A stretch of 64,000 nt of DNA, from assembly GCA_963854835.1 (NCBI GenBank), contig OY978527.1, forward strand, positions 38,879,040 through 38,943,039, given 5' to 3'. Positions 61,369 through 64,000 of this stretch are shown here, piece after piece. The DNA is from Megamerina dolium. Taxonomy: Eukaryota > Arthropoda > Insecta > Diptera > Megamerinidae. Below the pieces are notes generated by a model. That model did not search any database and had not been told where the DNA came from. It was given only the letters and a program-made list of their open reading frames with translations. The first letter of the stretch is position 1; every line of letters starts with the position of its first letter. Both the position numbers and the translations under genes were made by a program.

Positions 61369-62670
61369 AAGGGTTATCCATTTTGCGGTTTCAAAAGTAA
61401 ATGTAAATAAAACACATATAAAATACTTTTTTTTATCATGATATTTCTTGTTTATTATAAAGTTTGAACGTTGACATTATGTGTGAAATACTACATCATT
61501 TAAATGACCACCACGCGAATTGTTGCAAGCAATTTTGCGGTAATTTTCGACCACTTTTTGACACATATTGGGCGGTATCTCAGCCATAACGGGACGAATG
61601 TTGGTTTTTAGGTGCTCAAGAGTTAAAGGTTTATCTGCATAAACACGGTCTTTCGCGTAGCCCCACATAAAAAAGTCAAGCGGTGTCAAATCGCATGATC
61701 TTGGTGGCCACTTGATATCGCCACGACGAGAAATTACGCGGCCAGAAAATTTCTCTTGCAATAAAGCCATATTCGCTCGAGTTGTGTGGCATGTGGCACC
61801 GTCTTGTTGAAACCACATATTCTCTAAGTCGTATTCTTCAATAGCAGGCAAAAAAAAGTCGGTTATCATATGACCATAACGCTCCGAATTGACGGTGACA
61901 ATCGTTCCATCGTCGTTTTCGAAGAAGTAAGGTCCAATCACACCTCCGGACCAAAGAGCGCACCAAGCAGTGACTTTTTGTGGATGAAGTGGCCTCTCTT
62001 CAATTACTTGAGGATTCTCAGAATCCCAAATACGACAATTTTGTTTGTTAACATACCCACCGAGTGAGAAATGTGCTTCGTCGCTGAAGAATATTTTGTT
62101 CGAAAAATCGCCGTCCACCGCCTGTTGTTCAATCACACATTCGACGTATCTACGACGTTGTGAATGGTCAGCTGGCTTCAGTTGTTGTGTGAGCTGGATT
62201 TTATATGGATGTAGGTGTAGATCCAAATACAAGATACGCCATAATGTGCCGTAAGACAGTCCTAATTCCTGAGAACGACGAGGAATCGACACATTCGGGT
62301 CTTCGGCAACACTTTCACTTACAGCAGCGATATTTTCGGTGGTACGAGCGAAACGATGATACACAGGCCTTACAATATCTGTAACCGATCCAGTCTCTTC
62401 ATATTTCTTCACAATTTTGCCAATTGCTTGCGTAGTTGGACGATTATGTAAACCATAATCTCCTCTTAAAGCACGATATGTGGCTGTGGCAGAATCACCA
62501 TTTTTGTAGTAGGTTTTTACAATTTTAATGCGTTGTGCGATAGTTAAGCGATCCATTTTCGCAAATGTCAGACTTTGAACTGAAAAAGAAAGAAATTGTT
62601 TTAACAACTCAGTTTGACAGATGTCGAATTCTAGCCCTATACTTTTGAAACCGCGAAATGGATAACCCTT
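61369..62670 (-). mobile_element. complete mariner-like element, DD41D (rosa-type)
   Basis: The 1302-bp element is bounded by 31-bp terminal inverted repeats (61369-61399 and 62640-62670) starting AAGGGTTATCCATTTTGCG, with one mismatch. TA target duplications lie at 61367-61368 and 62671-62672. It carries one uninterrupted transposase gene. Ends, coding frame and catalytic residues are all intact, so it may be autonomous. Family assignment rests on the 41-residue spacing between the second and third Asp, known from the rosa family first described in Ceratitis. Confidence 0.93.
61477..62556 (-). CDS. mariner-like transposase, DD41D, 359 aa, intact
   Basis: Predicted cut-and-paste DNA transposase of the IS630-Tc1-mariner superfamily; it binds its own terminal repeats and acts in the nucleus. 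The start is MDRLTIAQRIKIVKTYYKNG at 62556. The open frame continues 47 codons upstream, but across and beyond the terminal repeat, so the internal Met is chosen. The N-terminal 110 residues are the helix-turn-helix DNA-binding part. Catalytic aspartates are D159 (FFSDEAHFSLGG), D252 (WFQQDGATCHT) and D294 (LTPLDFFMWG), with 41 residues between the last two. WPPRSCDL replaces the YSPDL of DD34D mariners. No stop or frameshift is present and the length is normal for the group. I see no cellular role. Confidence 0.92.
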   Translation of the reverse strand: MDRLTIAQRIKIVKTYYKNGDSATATYRALRGDYGLHNRPTTQAIGKIVKKYEETGSVTDIVRPVYHRFARTTENIAAVSESVAEDPNVSIPRRSQELGLSYGTLWRILYLDLHLHPYKIQLTQQLKPADHSQRRRYVECVIEQQAVDGDFSNKIFFSDEAHFSLGGYVNKQNCRIWDSENPQVIEERPLHPQKVTAWCALWSGGVIGPYFFENDDGTIVTVNSERYGHMITDFFLPAIEEYDLENMWFQQDGATCHTTRANMALLQEKFSGRVISRRGDIKWPPRSCDLTPLDFFMWGYAKDRVYADKPLTLEHLKTNIRPVMAEIPPNMCQKVVENYRKIACNNSRGGHLNDVVFHT

Positions 62671-62672
62671 TA

Positions 62673-64000
62673 TAAAACTAAGCAGTAGACAGACCATTAC
62701 AAATGGAATGTTTGTGGCATAAGAAAATCAATAGTTGATGCAACTAGTTTTTAATGTGAATATACAGCAACATAAGAATCAATGTCATGTGAATACTGAC
62801 AGTCGCAATGACTGACTATTTTGATTGACTTTATAGAGAAGCTGTCAAGTAGTATGTGTCTAGGAAGTATGAAGAGTAAGAAATAAAAAAATAAAACATA
62901 TAAGTACATTCTTAGAAAACACACGTGTGAGAAATTATTCTCTGGAACATATCTAAAATGTTTACAGTATACAATTGACTATGTGAATTATTTGTTGCCT
63001 GCCAATTCCACAAACCTAGAAAAGACACAAAATGAATTACATTCTAAGGTGAAAGAATGTATTTCCCAGCAGCTGCGATTTGTCTGTATGTATTTGGTGT
63101 CGATGAATTGAATCCAGGATTGCATCGCTACTTCATGCCTAATTTTAAAAATTTACGAAAGTTGAAACCTTGATGAAAATACTCAAATTCGCCTCTGGAA
63201 ATGTAAAATGAATGACGTCTCACAATAATTTTTTTCCCTCAATATTATTTGGGAACACACTTACCCCCAATAACTACCAAAATAATATCTGAGCGGCATA
63301 GTTTGCCAGGTAAAATCAAATATTCAAATGATGCTATTATTTATAGTAGAAAAATGGTCTTACTTTTGTCTTTGTAAAATGTTGAAAATTATAGCAATTA
63401 ATACAAGTGAAAAATGACTGGAAAAATATGAAATTATTTCACAATTATTGAAAAGTCCCATTGAAAGTGTATACACCTCCACAAGTAGAGTACCATTGCA
63501 TCAAGTTTATTTATAAAGTACGATACTTATATGTGAGTTGAGCGTAGTGTTTATTATACTACAATATATATTTGTATAACTTCGTACTATAAGCGTTTGC
63601 GAAGCGTAGACACACTGTAGGTAATTATAGTTGTACGAATATATATTTACAGTATTGTATTGTAAATATGTATGTTCGTTCATCCTTACAACAAAAGTAA
63701 CCGGAAACAGTATATGCTTAAGCAGAAAGGACAATAACCCCGACAGCTAGAATGTGAAGAGTTTCTCTCATGAGCGACATATTTAATTTGTTCGTACATA
63801 GAGTACATAGAGATTTCAAATGTGTGAATCAAAATTATAGAAAATTATTTATAATGGTATTTGGTGATTTTGAGGATAACAAACAAAAAAGTATTTAATT
63901 TTAATTAGTTTTTTTTTTTTTTTTAACAAATAATTTTACATAGTGATGAGAATTTGCCCCACAGCAACTTTAGGAATAATCACAGGACTCAATCCTCTAC
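62673..64000. other. non-coding stretch to window end
   Basis: AT-rich; short chance ORFs only (longest 75 codons, minus strand near 63507). Confidence 0.55.

Overview
The window is eukaryotic, AT-rich, gene-poor DNA of an insect, most likely a higher fly (Diptera) and plausibly a tephritid fruit fly. The grounds are GT-AG introns with phase-1 exon junctions, a DINE-1-like Helentron, several mariner lineages including an intact DD41D (rosa-type) element, Jockey/R1-type LINE tails, and microsatellite-rich non-coding DNA. The species assignment is inference. There are no operons, rRNA genes, CRISPR arrays or canonical tRNA genes.

The only host gene I can support lies at about 4.6-11.1 kb on the + strand. 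Its exons can be joined with consistent phase: 4676-4760 (signal peptide), 5430-5594 (six-cysteine module), 6348-7168 (Ser/Gly-rich segment ending in a hydrophobic tail and a stop), 9175-9542 (cysteine-containing, N-glycosylation-rich segment with its own hydrophobic tail) and a terminal exon at 10235 that supplies a Gln and a stop. The parts suggest a secreted or membrane/GPI-anchored extracellular protein with alternative C-termini. I do not recognise the family. Its last two introns hold a hAT-type MITE (8327-8832, perfect 8-bp target duplication) and a 3-bp-TSD MITE (9663-10125).

The rest is a transposon graveyard in non-coding DNA. LINE relics: 1-855, 36104-36514 and 43325-43398 (+, one family with a TAAG-repeat tail); 11695-12720, 18940-19720, 27020-27670, 30300-30830 and 55895-56430 (-). 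A tRNA-derived SINE family has copies at 3500, 13557, 21710, 26790, 37075, 43930 and 56860; a separate possible pol III unit is at 15030. Two Helentron copies at 16589-18497 and 45416-47002 differ mainly by one 298-bp internal unit. A PIF/Harbinger-like MITE family occurs three times (9663, 23721, 33949), each copy with a 16-bp palindrome inside its ends. Tc1/mariner-type elements lie at 31916-32760, 37596-37953, 39775-40610, 59555-60700 and 61369-62670, plus a small tail at 35043.

The last of these, 61369-62670, is complete: 31-bp inverted repeats with one mismatch, a TA duplication, and an uninterrupted 359-residue transposase with all three catalytic aspartates spaced as DD41D. It is the youngest-looking mobile element in the window. 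The long stretches between elements (especially 47-55.9 kb) hold only short chance ORFs, microsatellites and GA-rich tracts.
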